Positions 1-7,011 of a stretch of DNA of 16,459 nt are shown here, one piece after another; positions within the stretch are counted from its first letter, which is position 1, and every line of letters starts with the position of its first letter. The stretch comes from JAISGQ01 sp045604155. Its GTDB lineage: Bacteria; Bacillota; Clostridia; Oscillospirales; Acutalibacteraceae. Where the stretch lies: NCBI GenBank assembly GCA_045604155.1, contig JAZUNN010000068.1:1-16459 (forward strand). Direction: 5' to 3'. The notes below the pieces were generated by a model. That model saw nothing but the letters and a program-made list of their open reading frames with translations. It ran no database searches and was not told the DNA's origin. The position numbers were made by a program, and so were the translations under genes.

Positions 1-26
1 ATTTTCTAATATATTGTATCATTAAC

Positions 27-56
27 TTGATGTATTTCGACACTATGCAATAAGAT
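27..56 (+). promoter_or_regulatory. possible promoter of the alpha-oxoamine synthase gene
   Basis: TTGATG at 27-32 and TAAGAT at 51-56 are separated by 18 bp and lie about 34 bp upstream of the start codon. The match to the housekeeping consensus is only moderate. A better element could lie to the left of the window edge. Confidence 0.3.
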
Positions 57-89
57 TGCTGCAAATAATATCAGGGAAGAGGTATAGTT

Positions 90-1289
90 ATGGATCTGTT
101 CAAAAAATGTGATGATTATAAATTGGTCGATGAAATAAAGGGTATGGATATTTATCCTTATTTCCACGCACTGGAATCCCGACAGGACATAGAGGTTATC
201 ATGGAGGGCAAGCGCCGCATAATGCTGGGTTCAAACAATTATCTGGGACTGACAGCATGTCCCGAGGTAATCGAAGCGGGAATAAAGGCATTTGAAAAAT
301 TCGGCAGCGGCTGCAGCGGCTCACGCTTCCTCAACGGTACCCTCACCATGCACATGGAGCTTGAAGCAGAGCTTGCAAAGTTCCTCAACAAGGAGGCAGT
401 CACCACCTTCTCAACAGGCTTCCAGTCTAATCTGGGCATAATCTCCGCTCTGGTTGGCAGAAACGACTACGTCATCTGCGACAAGGAGAATCACGCAAGC
501 ATCTACGACGGCTGCAAGCTGTCCTGGGGCAAGATGCTCAGATACGACCATTCCGACATGGAGGGACTTCGCAAGTGCCTTGAGAAGGTCCCCGAAACCG
601 CAGGTGCACTTATCGTCACCGACGGCGTATTCAGCATGGGCGGAGATATTGCAAAGCTCCCTGAGATAGTTGCTCTTGCCAAGGAATACGGAGCCAGAGT
701 AATGGTTGACGATGCCCACGGTCTGGGCGTTATCGGCGAGGGGGGAAGAGGTACTGCCAGCTACTTCGGCCTTGAGGACGAAGTGGACATTTACATGGGA
801 ACCTTCTCAAAGTCCCTCGCATCCCTCGGCGGCTACATGGCAGGCTCTGCCAGAGTTGTCGAATATGTCCGTCACAACTCAAGACCCTTTATTTTCTCAG
901 CTTCCATCACTCCTGCAAGCTGCGCCACCGCTCTTGAAGCACTGCATCAGCTTCAGAAAAGACCCGAGCTTGTCACCCGTCTGCAGGAAATTGCAGGATA
1001 TGTACGAAACGGACTTGACAAGCGCGGCATAGACCGCCGACCCTGTGACAATGATATTACCCCCATTGTGCCTATCCGTACCTTTGACTTTGTCAACACC
1101 CTCACCAGCGGCAAGCTGCTTTACGAGGCAGGAGTATATGTAAATCCCGTGCTGCCCCCTGCAGTACCCCAGGACGACTGCCTGCTGCGCACAAGCTACA
1201 TGTCAACCCACACAAACGAGATTCTCGACGAGGCAATGGACATTGTAAAGGACGTCATGAAATCGCGCGTTTCTGCTCAGAGCGCATAA
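90..1289 (+). CDS. serine palmitoyltransferase-like alpha-oxoamine synthase (PLP enzyme)
   Basis: This is a 399-residue fold-type I PLP enzyme of the alpha-oxoamine synthase family (serine palmitoyltransferase, BioF, Kbl), which condenses an amino acid with an acyl thioester and loses CO2. The full family length is present. Visible active-site residues are the PLP-stacking His135 (ENHASIYDG), Asp207 and His210 in DDAHGLG, and the Schiff-base Lys241 in GTFSKSLASLGG. The N-terminal YPYF segment, the GSGCSGSRFLNGT stretch and the FIFSAS/TPA region resemble, as I remember them, the soluble serine palmitoyltransferases of Bacteroidetes more than BioF or Kbl. The start is set by AGGGAAGAGG seven bases upstream of ATG. 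The gene is monocistronic, with a terminator directly behind it. Sphingoid-base synthesis is therefore possible, but substrate choice cannot be read from sequence. An 8-amino-7-oxononanoate synthase or 2-amino-3-ketobutyrate ligase role remains open, and no bio genes or threonine dehydrogenase lie nearby. Confidence 0.85.
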   Translation: MDLFKKCDDYKLVDEIKGMDIYPYFHALESRQDIEVIMEGKRRIMLGSNNYLGLTACPEVIEAGIKAFEKFGSGCSGSRFLNGTLTMHMELEAELAKFLNKEAVTTFSTGFQSNLGIISALVGRNDYVICDKENHASIYDGCKLSWGKMLRYDHSDMEGLRKCLEKVPETAGALIVTDGVFSMGGDIAKLPEIVALAKEYGARVMVDDAHGLGVIGEGGRGTASYFGLEDEVDIYMGTFSKSLASLGGYMAGSARVVEYVRHNSRPFIFSASITPASCATALEALHQLQKRPELVTRLQEIAGYVRNGLDKRGIDRRPCDNDITPIVPIRTFDFVNTLTSGKLLYEAGVYVNPVLPPAVPQDDCLLRTSYMSTHTNEILDEAMDIVKDVMKSRVSAQSA

Positions 1290-1306
1290 AAACATCCGAC
1301 ATTCCG

Positions 1307-1343
1307 CACCCTTTCTCCCTCATTGGGGGAAAGGGTGTTTTTT
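1307..1343 (+). terminator. intrinsic terminator after the alpha-oxoamine synthase
   Basis: A 13 bp stem (1307-1319 with 1325-1337; CACCCTTT pairs with AAAGGGTG, then a C/G-rich top with one G-T pair) and a 5-base loop are followed by six T residues. It separates the first gene from the next transcription unit. Confidence 0.9.
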
Positions 1344-1428
1344 GCCTTTTTCGGGATATTCTCACTCTCTTTTGTCAGCAATAACATATTATTCATGTAT
1401 GGTACATATATTTAGGGTTTTTTTGCCG

Positions 1429-1457
1429 TTGAACAAGGGTTATATTTATGATAAAAT
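1429..1457 (+). promoter_or_regulatory. sigma-A-type promoter for the transglutaminase/racemase block
   Basis: TTGAAC at 1429-1434, a 17 bp spacer, then TAAAAT at 1452-1457. Transcription would begin near 1464. That places it on top of the upstream ATG at 1464 and leaves a short leader of about 54 bases before the GTG at 1518. This is probably the promoter for the long co-directional block that follows. Confidence 0.65.
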
Positions 1458-1505
1458 ACAAAGATGGAATTAATGAAAAGGGCTGACCTGTACCGGCGGC
1501 CTCAC

Positions 1506-1511
1506 GGAGGT
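1506..1511 (+). promoter_or_regulatory. ribosome binding site that favours the GTG start at 1518
   Basis: GGAGGT lies six bases before GTG 1518, in frame with the long reading frame. The ATGs at 1464 and 1473 have no comparable site and sit at the predicted transcription start. Confidence 0.65.
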
Positions 1512-1517
1512 AACAAA

Positions 1518-3362
1518 GTGAGCGTTAATCACAGCTATACGCGCTTCCGCTCTGAAGGAAGGAGCGGCGCAGATACATTTGCAAGACTGTATTCACGTGA
1601 GAACTGCATACCACGTCCCGGCGCAAAGCCTCAGGGCAAAAAACCTGCAAATCTTCGTGATCTGCTCAGTCATGATAAAAAGAATTATTCAAGAGGAGCA
1701 CATTCTGCACCTTCAAAGGTCCGGATGCTGGGCGAAAAGGTAAAGGATATGTACGCCGCAGCACCCGAGCCTGTCCGTGTCGTAGGCGGCAAGATAGGCG
1801 AAACTGCGGAAAAGGTATACAAGTGGCGTCATCTTCGTACCTGTGCAAGAATCGTACTTATCATTACCGTCTGTGCTCTCTGCTTTTACAGCCTGGTGCT
1901 GTCAATGGGTTTCCGTGCGCTGGCTCAGGAGGATATTTTATCCGATCTCAGCGCAAACTACATTCAGTTCAAGGGCTTCAAGCCCAAGGGCGGAGTACCC
2001 TCTGCAGGCGGAGATTACAACCTTGGTGACCTTGCACCTCTCTCACCTTCCGATCTTTCCGGCAGCGATGCTGTGCTGCCTTCGGAAAATGAGGAAATGA
2101 ATAAAAACACCATCGCCTTTGCAAGCGAGAGCGATATCATCGCTCAGAGCAGCAGCAGAAAAACCCGTGTTGATACCGTATTCAAGGCAGGTCTGGACAG
2201 CTTCTCTGCAATGGGTACCGACATAAATCTCTATGCAAAGGTTGAGGCAGGCACCGAAAGCCTTGATGCTTCGGTATTTTCCGGAAACGGCACAGAGGTT
2301 GAGTATGTTGTCGCTCCCACCCGTGAGCAGCTTGACACTGCAGGCTGTCACACTCTGAGAGTCAGGGCAGGCGGCAAGGAACGCAACGTTCTTATGGTTG
2401 TGGTCGATACAAAATCACCCACAGTCACAATGAAAAATGTTCAGATATGGCTTGGTGACAGTGTTGAACCCTCTGCTTTCATCAGCGACACGGACGAGCC
2501 CTCTCCCCTTGTTGTCACCTATTCTGTCAGAGAGCCTGACTTTACCATGGCAGGCGAGCAGGTTATATATCTTGACATTCAGGATATCTGCGGCAACAAG
2601 AGCGAGATGCAGATTTCAACTCTCACAATCATCGAAGATACCGAGCCTCCCGTAATCAGCGGTGCAAAGGACAGAACAGTAATAATCGGTGAGGCGATTT
2701 CCTACAAGCAGGGCGTTACCGCAATCGACAACCGTGACGGCGAAGTCACCGTAGAGATCGATAACAGCGCAGTTGACCCCACAAAGACAGGCAAATATGA
2801 GGTTATTTACACCGCAACCGATAAGAATGGCAATGTTTCTTCAAAGACTGTTACCTTCAGATTCGGCACTGAGGACGAGCTCAATGTTGATATCGAGCTT
2901 GAAAAGCAGGTGGAAAAGGTTGCAAAGAAGATTTTCAAGGCCGACATGACCGATGGTCAGAAGATAAAGGCTATCTATAACTGGTGCCGTAATAATATTG
3001 CATACTCAGGTCATTCCGATAAGAGCAGCTGGAAGAAGGGTGCTATCAATGGCTTCAAGAAGCATTCAGGCGACTGCTACACCTATTTCGCCTGCTCCAA
3101 GGCACTCTTTGAATACTGCGGAATCGAAAATATCGACGTTGTAAAGGTAAGAAATTCCAGCAGCGAATCAAGACATTACTGGAGCCTTGTTGATGTGGGT
3201 ACAGGCTACTATCACTTTGACGCAACACCCCGTGTCGGCGGCTTCAACGGATTCATGAGAACAGACAAGCAGCTGAAGAATTATTCTTCAAAGAATAAGA
3301 ACAGCCACCGCTTCGATGCAACTCTCTATCCCGCAACTCCCACCGAAAGCTACGGCTCGTAA
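1518..3362 (+). CDS. membrane-anchored surface protein with Ig-like and transglutaminase-like domains
   Basis: With the GTG start at 1518 this is a 614-residue protein. A basic, probably cytoplasmic N-terminal part of about 110 residues is followed by one membrane helix (about 110-133), then a low-complexity outer linker. Two Ig-like domains follow (about 296-372 and 375-450; the second has the DxxxPVI...DNRDGEV...YTATDKNGN pattern of bacterial surface Ig/DUF5011 domains). A C-terminal transglutaminase-like domain carries the expected triad: Cys520 in GDCYTYF, His553 in RHYWSLV and Asp568 in HFDATP. Such domains act as peptidases, acyltransferases or protein cross-linkers at the cell surface; which applies here is unknown. 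Residue numbers gain 18 if translation begins at ATG 1464. The racemase gene follows after 11 bases with its own AAGGAG site, so the two are probably co-transcribed. Topology (N-terminus in, catalytic domain out) is inferred from the single helix and flanking basic residues. Confidence 0.85.
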   Translation: MSVNHSYTRFRSEGRSGADTFARLYSRENCIPRPGAKPQGKKPANLRDLLSHDKKNYSRGAHSAPSKVRMLGEKVKDMYAAAPEPVRVVGGKIGETAEKVYKWRHLRTCARIVLIITVCALCFYSLVLSMGFRALAQEDILSDLSANYIQFKGFKPKGGVPSAGGDYNLGDLAPLSPSDLSGSDAVLPSENEEMNKNTIAFASESDIIAQSSSRKTRVDTVFKAGLDSFSAMGTDINLYAKVEAGTESLDASVFSGNGTEVEYVVAPTREQLDTAGCHTLRVRAGGKERNVLMVVVDTKSPTVTMKNVQIWLGDSVEPSAFISDTDEPSPLVVTYSVREPDFTMAGEQVIYLDIQDICGNKSEMQISTLTIIEDTEPPVISGAKDRTVIIGEAISYKQGVTAIDNRDGEVTVEIDNSAVDPTKTGKYEVIYTATDKNGNVSSKTVTFRFGTEDELNVDIELEKQVEKVAKKIFKADMTDGQKIKAIYNWCRNNIAYSGHSDKSSWKKGAINGFKKHSGDCYTYFACSKALFEYCGIENIDVVKVRNSSSESRHYWSLVDVGTGYYHFDATPRVGGFNGFMRTDKQLKNYSSKNKNSHRFDATLYPATPTESYGS

Positions 3363-3373
3363 GGAGAATAAAT

Positions 3374-4090
3374 ATGAAACAGCTTGGAGTTATCGGCGGT
3401 CTCGGTCCCATGGCAACTGCATATTTCATGCAGACCGTAATTGATATGACCGAGGCAGACACCGACCAGCAGCATCTTCCCATGTGTATAATAAGCCGTC
3501 CCGATACACCCGACAGAACTTCATTTATTTTAGGCGAAAGCGATGTTTCACCTCTGCCCCATATGCTTTCTGCAGGCAGGGCGCTTGAAAATATGGGCGT
3601 TGGATGTATTGCGATTCCCTGCGTCACCGCTCACTATTTTCACTCAGAGCTTACCGAAGCGCTGAAAACGGAAGTAATCCACGCACCAAGAGAAACCGTC
3701 CGCCGTCTGAAGGAAGCAGGTATCACTGCCGCAGGTATAATGGCGACGGAGGGTACGAGAAAGGCGAAAATTTTCCAGACTGAGCTTGAAGCTCAGGGAA
3801 TAACACCCATTCTCCCCGATGAAAAGGCTCAGGCGGCTATAACAAGCACTATTTACGACTATGTAAAGGCATCAAAGCCTGCTGATATGGAGCTTTTCGG
3901 CTCTGCCGAGCGGATGCTTAAAAAGGCAGGAGCTCAGTGTCTTATCTTAGGCTGCACCGAGCTTTCGGTTGTAAAGCGTGATAATTCCCTGCGAGGCAGC
4001 CATATCGATGTCCTCGAAGTCCTCGCCGCCGAGGCAATAGAGCGCTGCGGCGCTGTGCTAAAGGAGAAATATAAGTCGCTGATTTTCTGA
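3374..4090 (+). CDS. aspartate/glutamate racemase family protein
   Basis: This 238-residue protein has the full length of the PLP-independent Asp/Glu/hydantoin racemase family, which inverts the alpha carbon using two cysteines as acid and base. Both are present: Cys83 in IPCVTAH and Cys194 in LGCTEL. The N-terminal IGGLGPMAT loop is also typical. The usual Asn after the first Cys (CNTAH) is Val here, which may alter substrate fit. AAGGAG lies seven bases before ATG. The gene lies between the transglutaminase gene and the first RAYT, upstream of the DltA-like gene on the same strand, so it is a candidate source of a D-amino acid for that pathway (inference). Whether it acts on aspartate, glutamate or another amino acid cannot be told. 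It resembles the YgeA/RacX-type branch more than the essential MurI, since it has the GGLGPMAT start. Confidence 0.88.
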   Translation: MKQLGVIGGLGPMATAYFMQTVIDMTEADTDQQHLPMCIISRPDTPDRTSFILGESDVSPLPHMLSAGRALENMGVGCIAIPCVTAHYFHSELTEALKTEVIHAPRETVRRLKEAGITAAGIMATEGTRKAKIFQTELEAQGITPILPDEKAQAAITSTIYDYVKASKPADMELFGSAERMLKKAGAQCLILGCTELSVVKRDNSLRGSHIDVLEVLAAEAIERCGAVLKEKYKSLIF

Positions 4091-4094
4091 TGGA

Positions 4095-4580
4095 ATGGAA
4101 TTACAGAAACGAAAGCCCAATCGTGCAAAAGGATTTGATTACAGCGAGGCAGGTGCCTATTTCGTAACCATCTGCACGGAAGGACGAAAGAATATATTGT
4201 CAAAAATCACCGTAGGGGAGGGTCTCTGCGCCCTCCCGTATGCAGAATTGACCGAAATAGGAATTGAAACAGAAAAATCCATAGAATACATCAATAAAAC
4301 ATATGATACGGTGGAAATAACAAAATATGTTATCATGCCAAATCATATACACCTGATTGTTGAAATCTCACCTGCATCTGCGGGAGGGCACGGAGGCCCT
4401 CCCCTACAAAAGATTATTGCTCAGATAAAATCGTATACGACCCATGTTTATGGAGGTGTTCTGTGGCAGCGCTCCTACCACGACCACATAATCCGAAACG
4501 AAAAAGACTACTCCGAAATTTACCAATACATCGAATCTAACCCTGCCCGATGGGCAGAGGATAAATATTACCTATCGTAG
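4095..4580 (+). CDS. REP-associated tyrosine transposase (RAYT), copy A
   Basis: This 161-residue single-domain HUH transposase belongs to the RAYT branch of the IS200/IS605 (Y1) superfamily. RAYTs bind and nick REP palindromes as single strands. The HUH motif is His84-Ile-His86 in MPNHIHLIVE, and the probable catalytic tyrosine is Tyr145 in QYIESNP, placed by recalled similarity to the E. coli RAYT. The KRKPNR start and the SYHDHIIRNEKDY block are shared with copy B. ATG lies four bases after the racemase stop, with no clear ribosome binding site, so translation may depend on coupling. Two REP palindromes lie inside the frame and encode residues 40-49 and 96-104. They read through without a stop, so the frame is intact. 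The stop codon TAG is itself the start of another REP at 4577. The gene interrupts an otherwise biosynthetic gene set. Activity is not assured, but all expected catalytic residues are present. Confidence 0.88.
   Translation: MELQKRKPNRAKGFDYSEAGAYFVTICTEGRKNILSKITVGEGLCALPYAELTEIGIETEKSIEYINKTYDTVEITKYVIMPNHIHLIVEISPASAGGHGGPPLQKIIAQIKSYTTHVYGGVLWQRSYHDHIIRNEKDYSEIYQYIESNPARWAEDKYYLS
4212..4240 (+). repeat. REP palindrome inside RAYT A, slot 1
   Basis: It begins GTAGGGG, has GGGAGGG pairing with CCCTCCC around an 8-base loop, and ends CGTA. It lies in frame and encodes codons 40-49 of the transposase. Confidence 0.85.
4381..4407 (-). repeat. REP palindrome inside RAYT A, slot 2 (inverted)
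   Basis: Same REP type as slot 1 but in reverse orientation: it ends CCCCTAC on the plus strand, with GGGAGGG pairing with CCCTCCC. It encodes residues 96-104, just after the HUH motif. Confidence 0.85.
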
Positions 4581-4605
4581 GGGAGGGCCTCTGCGCCCTC
4601 CCGTA
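4577..4605 (+). repeat. REP palindrome overlapping the RAYT A stop codon
   Basis: A 29-base REP starting GTAGGGG and differing from slot 1 at one position. Its own TAG serves as the stop codon of RAYT A. The stem is GGGAGGG with CCCTCCC. Confidence 0.85.
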
Positions 4606-4624
4606 TGAAAGCACATCCGATACC

Positions 4625-4653
4625 GTAGGGGATGGCCTCCGTGCCCTCCCGTA
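4625..4653 (+). repeat. REP palindrome before the adenylation gene
   Basis: The second direct copy after RAYT A, 48 bases on from the previous one. The left arm has one change (GGGATGG), and the loop CTCCGTG matches the slot 2 copy. It ends 31 bases before the adenylation gene. Confidence 0.8.
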
Positions 4654-4683
4654 TGTGTAAAACACATTTAAGGAATGATAAAT

Positions 4684-6198
4684 ATGCAGAGAACAAATAT
4701 CCTGACCTATTTTGACGAGGGTGCTGCACAGCATCCGAGAAAGGTCGCATTTTCAAACGGCACCGATTCTCTTACCTTCTCCGCTCTCAGAAAGAGCGTT
4801 GAGGGCATCGGCACCGCACTTCATCAGAAGGGCTTTTACAAAGAGCCTGTTGTGGTTTTCATGGAAAAGCACCCCAACGCAGTAGCCGCATTCTTCGGCG
4901 TTGTAGCCGCAGGCTGCTACTATGTGCCCATCGATGACGAAATGCCCGCACACCGCATTGAGCTTATCTTCAAGACTCTCCAGCCGAAAGCAGTCATCTG
5001 CGACGGCAAGACCGAGTCAACCGCTCGCACCTTCGGAGAAAATGCGGATATATTCCTTTTTGACGAACTGAAGGACACCAAGGCAGACAAGAAGGCTCTT
5101 GAAGCTATCCGTGCAAAGGCACTTGACACCGACCCCATTTATATAGTTTTCACCAGCGGCTCAACTGGCGTTCCCAAGGGCGTGTGCGCCTGCCACAGAA
5201 GCGTAATTGACTATATAGAAAACCTTTCCGAAACCCTCGGCTTTGACGAGACCACCGTCTTCGGAAACCAGACTCCCCTGTATTTCGATGCCTGCTTAAA
5301 GGAGCTTTACCCCACAATCAAGTTCGGTGCAACCACCTATCTTATCCCCAAAGAGCTGTTCATGCAGCCCGTAAAGCTGGTTGAATTCCTCAACGAGCAT
5401 AAGATAAACACCGTCTGCTGGGTCGTTTCCGCACTGACAGTTATCAGCTCTCTCGGCGCATTCAAGGAAGTACTTCCCAAGTACCTTCACACCATCGCCT
5501 TCGGCAGCGAGGTTTTCCCCATCAAACAGCTTAAAATGTGGCAGAAGGCATGCCCGAAAGCCGCATTTACAAACCTCTACGGACCCACCGAATGCACAGG
5601 TATGTCCTGCTACTATCACGTTGAGCGTGAGTTTGAGCTGGGCGAATCCGTTCCAATCGGCAAGCCTTTCCGCAATACTGAGATAATGCTCTTAGACGAT
5701 GAGAACAACCTCGTTCCTGACGGAGAAGTGGGCGAGATCTGCATTCGCGGCACCTGCGTCACCCTCGGCTACTACAACGACGAGAGAACAAAGGAAGCTT
5801 TCGTGCAGAATCCTCTCAACAAGCTCTATCCCGAGCTTATCTACAAGACAGGCGACCTTGCCCGACTCAACAAGGACGGCGACCTTGAGTTCTTCGGCAG
5901 AAAAGACTATCAGATAAAGCACATGGGTCACAGAATCGAGCTTGGCGAAATCGAGCTTATTGCCAATATGTGCGACGGCATAAACGATGCCTGCGCAATC
6001 TTTGACGAAACAAAGAAGAAGATCGTCCTGTTCTATGTGGGCAGTGCAGAAAAGGCAGACGTTATCGGCTTTATGAAGTCAAAGCTTCCCCGATACATGA
6101 TCCCCAACGCAGTTGTCCCCATGGAGGAATTCCCCCACACCCCCAACGGCAAGATGGACAGAAAGACCATCAAGGCAAATTACCTTGCAGGTAAGTAA
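4684..6198 (+). CDS. DltA-like amino-acid adenylating enzyme (ANL superfamily)
   Basis: This 504-residue stand-alone adenylation enzyme has the length of DltA. It activates a carboxylate with ATP and loads it on a carrier protein. Core motifs are in order: TSGSTGVPK (157-165), FDA with Asp202 where amino-acid-activating members hold the alpha-amino group, YGPTE (299-303), KTGD (388-391) with the downstream hinge/GRKDYQIK segment, and PNGKMDRK with the C-terminal catalytic Lys490. Asp202 and the FDACLKELYP context favour an amino acid over a fatty acid, as in DltA, but the residue activated is unknown. ATG 4684 is preferred: AAGGA lies nine bases before it, whereas the in-frame ATG at 4675 directly abuts that site. 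The second RAYT starts on the last base of the stop codon (TAATG). The carrier gene downstream is its likely partner. The sequence is intact, with no frameshift. Confidence 0.88.
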   Translation: MQRTNILTYFDEGAAQHPRKVAFSNGTDSLTFSALRKSVEGIGTALHQKGFYKEPVVVFMEKHPNAVAAFFGVVAAGCYYVPIDDEMPAHRIELIFKTLQPKAVICDGKTESTARTFGENADIFLFDELKDTKADKKALEAIRAKALDTDPIYIVFTSGSTGVPKGVCACHRSVIDYIENLSETLGFDETTVFGNQTPLYFDACLKELYPTIKFGATTYLIPKELFMQPVKLVEFLNEHKINTVCWVVSALTVISSLGAFKEVLPKYLHTIAFGSEVFPIKQLKMWQKACPKAAFTNLYGPTECTGMSCYYHVEREFELGESVPIGKPFRNTEIMLLDDENNLVPDGEVGEICIRGTCVTLGYYNDERTKEAFVQNPLNKLYPELIYKTGDLARLNKDGDLEFFGRKDYQIKHMGHRIELGEIELIANMCDGINDACAIFDETKKKIVLFYVGSAEKADVIGFMKSKLPRYMIPNAVVPMEEFPHTPNGKMDRKTIKANYLAGK

Positions 6199-6665
6199 TG
6201 GAGGAATTGCCGAAAAGAAAGCCCAACCGTTTAAAGGATTATGATTATAATTCTGCAGGTGCTTATTTCATTACGATATGCACACAGGATAAAAAATGTA
6301 TTTTAGGAACGGTTGTAGGGGGCGATGCCCACATCGCCCCGTTTGTAAGATTAACGCCGTACGGTGAAATTTTAGAAAAATACATCAAAAACGAACCCCA
6401 GATAACCCATTATGTCATAATGCCGAACCATATACACATGATTATAGAAATTGACGGACCGATGTGGGCATCGGTCCCTACGAAATCGGTTGTTAATATA
6501 ATCAGATCAATAAAGATTCTGACTACAAAGGAAATCGGGCACCCAATCTTCCAGCGCTCCTACCACGACCACATAATCCGAAACGAGAAGGATTACACCG
6601 AAATTAACCAATACATCGAAAATAACCCTGCCCGATGGGCAGAGGACAGGTACTATCAATCGTAG
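6198..6665 (+). CDS. REP-associated tyrosine transposase (RAYT), copy B
   Basis: This 155-residue RAYT is clearly paralogous to copy A. It has His78-Ile-His80 in MPNHIHMII, the SYHDHIIRNEKDY block and probable catalytic Tyr139 in QYIENNP, and ends YYQS (A ends YYLS). Its ATG overlaps the adenylation gene's TAA by one base; a GGAGG inside its own first codons cannot serve it, so translational coupling is likely. REP palindromes occupy residues 40-49 and 86-95, the same two places relative to the domain as in copy A but with different stem sequences (GGGGCGATG and GGACCGATG). Another REP follows the stop. The two proteins are well diverged in the middle (after the first slot and around 95-118), so this is not a recent tandem duplication. 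Confidence 0.88.
   Translation: MEELPKRKPNRLKDYDYNSAGAYFITICTQDKKCILGTVVGGDAHIAPFVRLTPYGEILEKYIKNEPQITHYVIMPNHIHMIIEIDGPMWASVPTKSVVNIIRSIKILTTKEIGHPIFQRSYHDHIIRNEKDYTEINQYIENNPARWAEDRYYQS
6315..6342 (+). repeat. REP palindrome inside RAYT B, slot 1
   Basis: Begins GTAGG. A perfect 9 bp stem, GGGGCGATG (6319-6327) with CATCGCCCC (6332-6340), surrounds a 4-base loop. It starts exactly at codon 40, as in RAYT A. Confidence 0.9.
6455..6481 (-). repeat. REP palindrome inside RAYT B, slot 2 (inverted)
   Basis: A perfect 9 bp stem, GGACCGATG (6456-6464) with CATCGGTCC (6469-6477), followed by CTAC, so it is in reverse orientation like slot 2 of RAYT A. It lies in frame just after the HUH motif. 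Confidence 0.9.
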
Positions 6666-6675
6666 GTACAAACCC

Positions 6676-6700
6676 GTAGGGGCGGATATTATCCGCCCGT
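6676..6700 (+). repeat. REP palindrome after RAYT B
   Basis: GTAG head, then GGGCGGATA (6680-6688) perfectly paired with TATCCGCCC (6690-6698) around one base. It lies between RAYT B and the carrier gene. Confidence 0.9.
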
Positions 6701-6738
6701 TTGAAAAACCACAAATAATTAAAACGGAGGAAATAAAA

Positions 6739-6975
6739 ATGAACATCAAAGACCTTTACGAAATCCTGGAGAATCTTCACCCCGAAGTCGACTTCGAGAC
6801 CTGTGAGACCCTTATCGATGACAAGATCTTCGATTCCTTTGACATCGTAAGCACCATCACCGAAATCTCCGAGGTATTCGACGTTACCATTCCCGCAGGC
6901 GAGATCATCCCCGAAAACTTCAACAGCGCAAAGGCACTTTTCGACCTCATCTGCCGTCTTGAGGACGAGGATTGA
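6739..6975 (+). CDS. DltC-like acyl/aminoacyl carrier protein
   Basis: A 78-residue acidic protein with the size and helical pattern of a stand-alone carrier. Ser33 in IFDSFDIV is the expected 4'-phosphopantetheine site. The DSF form (rather than the DSL of fatty-acid carriers) is typical of DltC. It should receive the activated residue from the DltA-like enzyme as a thioester and present it to the MBOAT protein. GGAGG lies 8 bases before ATG. It is followed after 50 bases by the MBOAT gene, with a small hairpin in the gap. It is separated from the adenylation gene only by RAYT B and its REP. Confidence 0.88.
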   Translation: MNIKDLYEILENLHPEVDFETCETLIDDKIFDSFDIVSTITEISEVFDVTIPAGEIIPENFNSAKALFDLICRLEDED

Positions 6976-6982
6976 TAAACTG

Positions 6983-7011
6983 AGAGTAATTTACAATTAA
7001 AATATTACTCT
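6983..7011 (+). other. hairpin between carrier and MBOAT genes
   Basis: AGAGTAAT (6983-6990) pairs perfectly with ATTACTCT (7004-7011) around 13 AT-rich bases. It ends directly before the MBOAT ribosome binding site AGGAG (7013-7017). It lacks a GC-rich stem and T tract, so it is not a terminator. It could affect translation or mRNA processing of the downstream gene. Confidence 0.45.

Noticed and set aside
1390..1425. Short inverted repeat ATGTA-TGG-TACAT upstream of the transglutaminase promoter as an operator
   Set aside because: Five-base AT-rich arms are expected by chance in this AT-rich gap; no second copy supports a regulator site.
4577..4653. REP palindromes as intrinsic terminators between operon genes
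   Set aside because: The stems are stable but no T tract follows them, so intrinsic termination is not supported.
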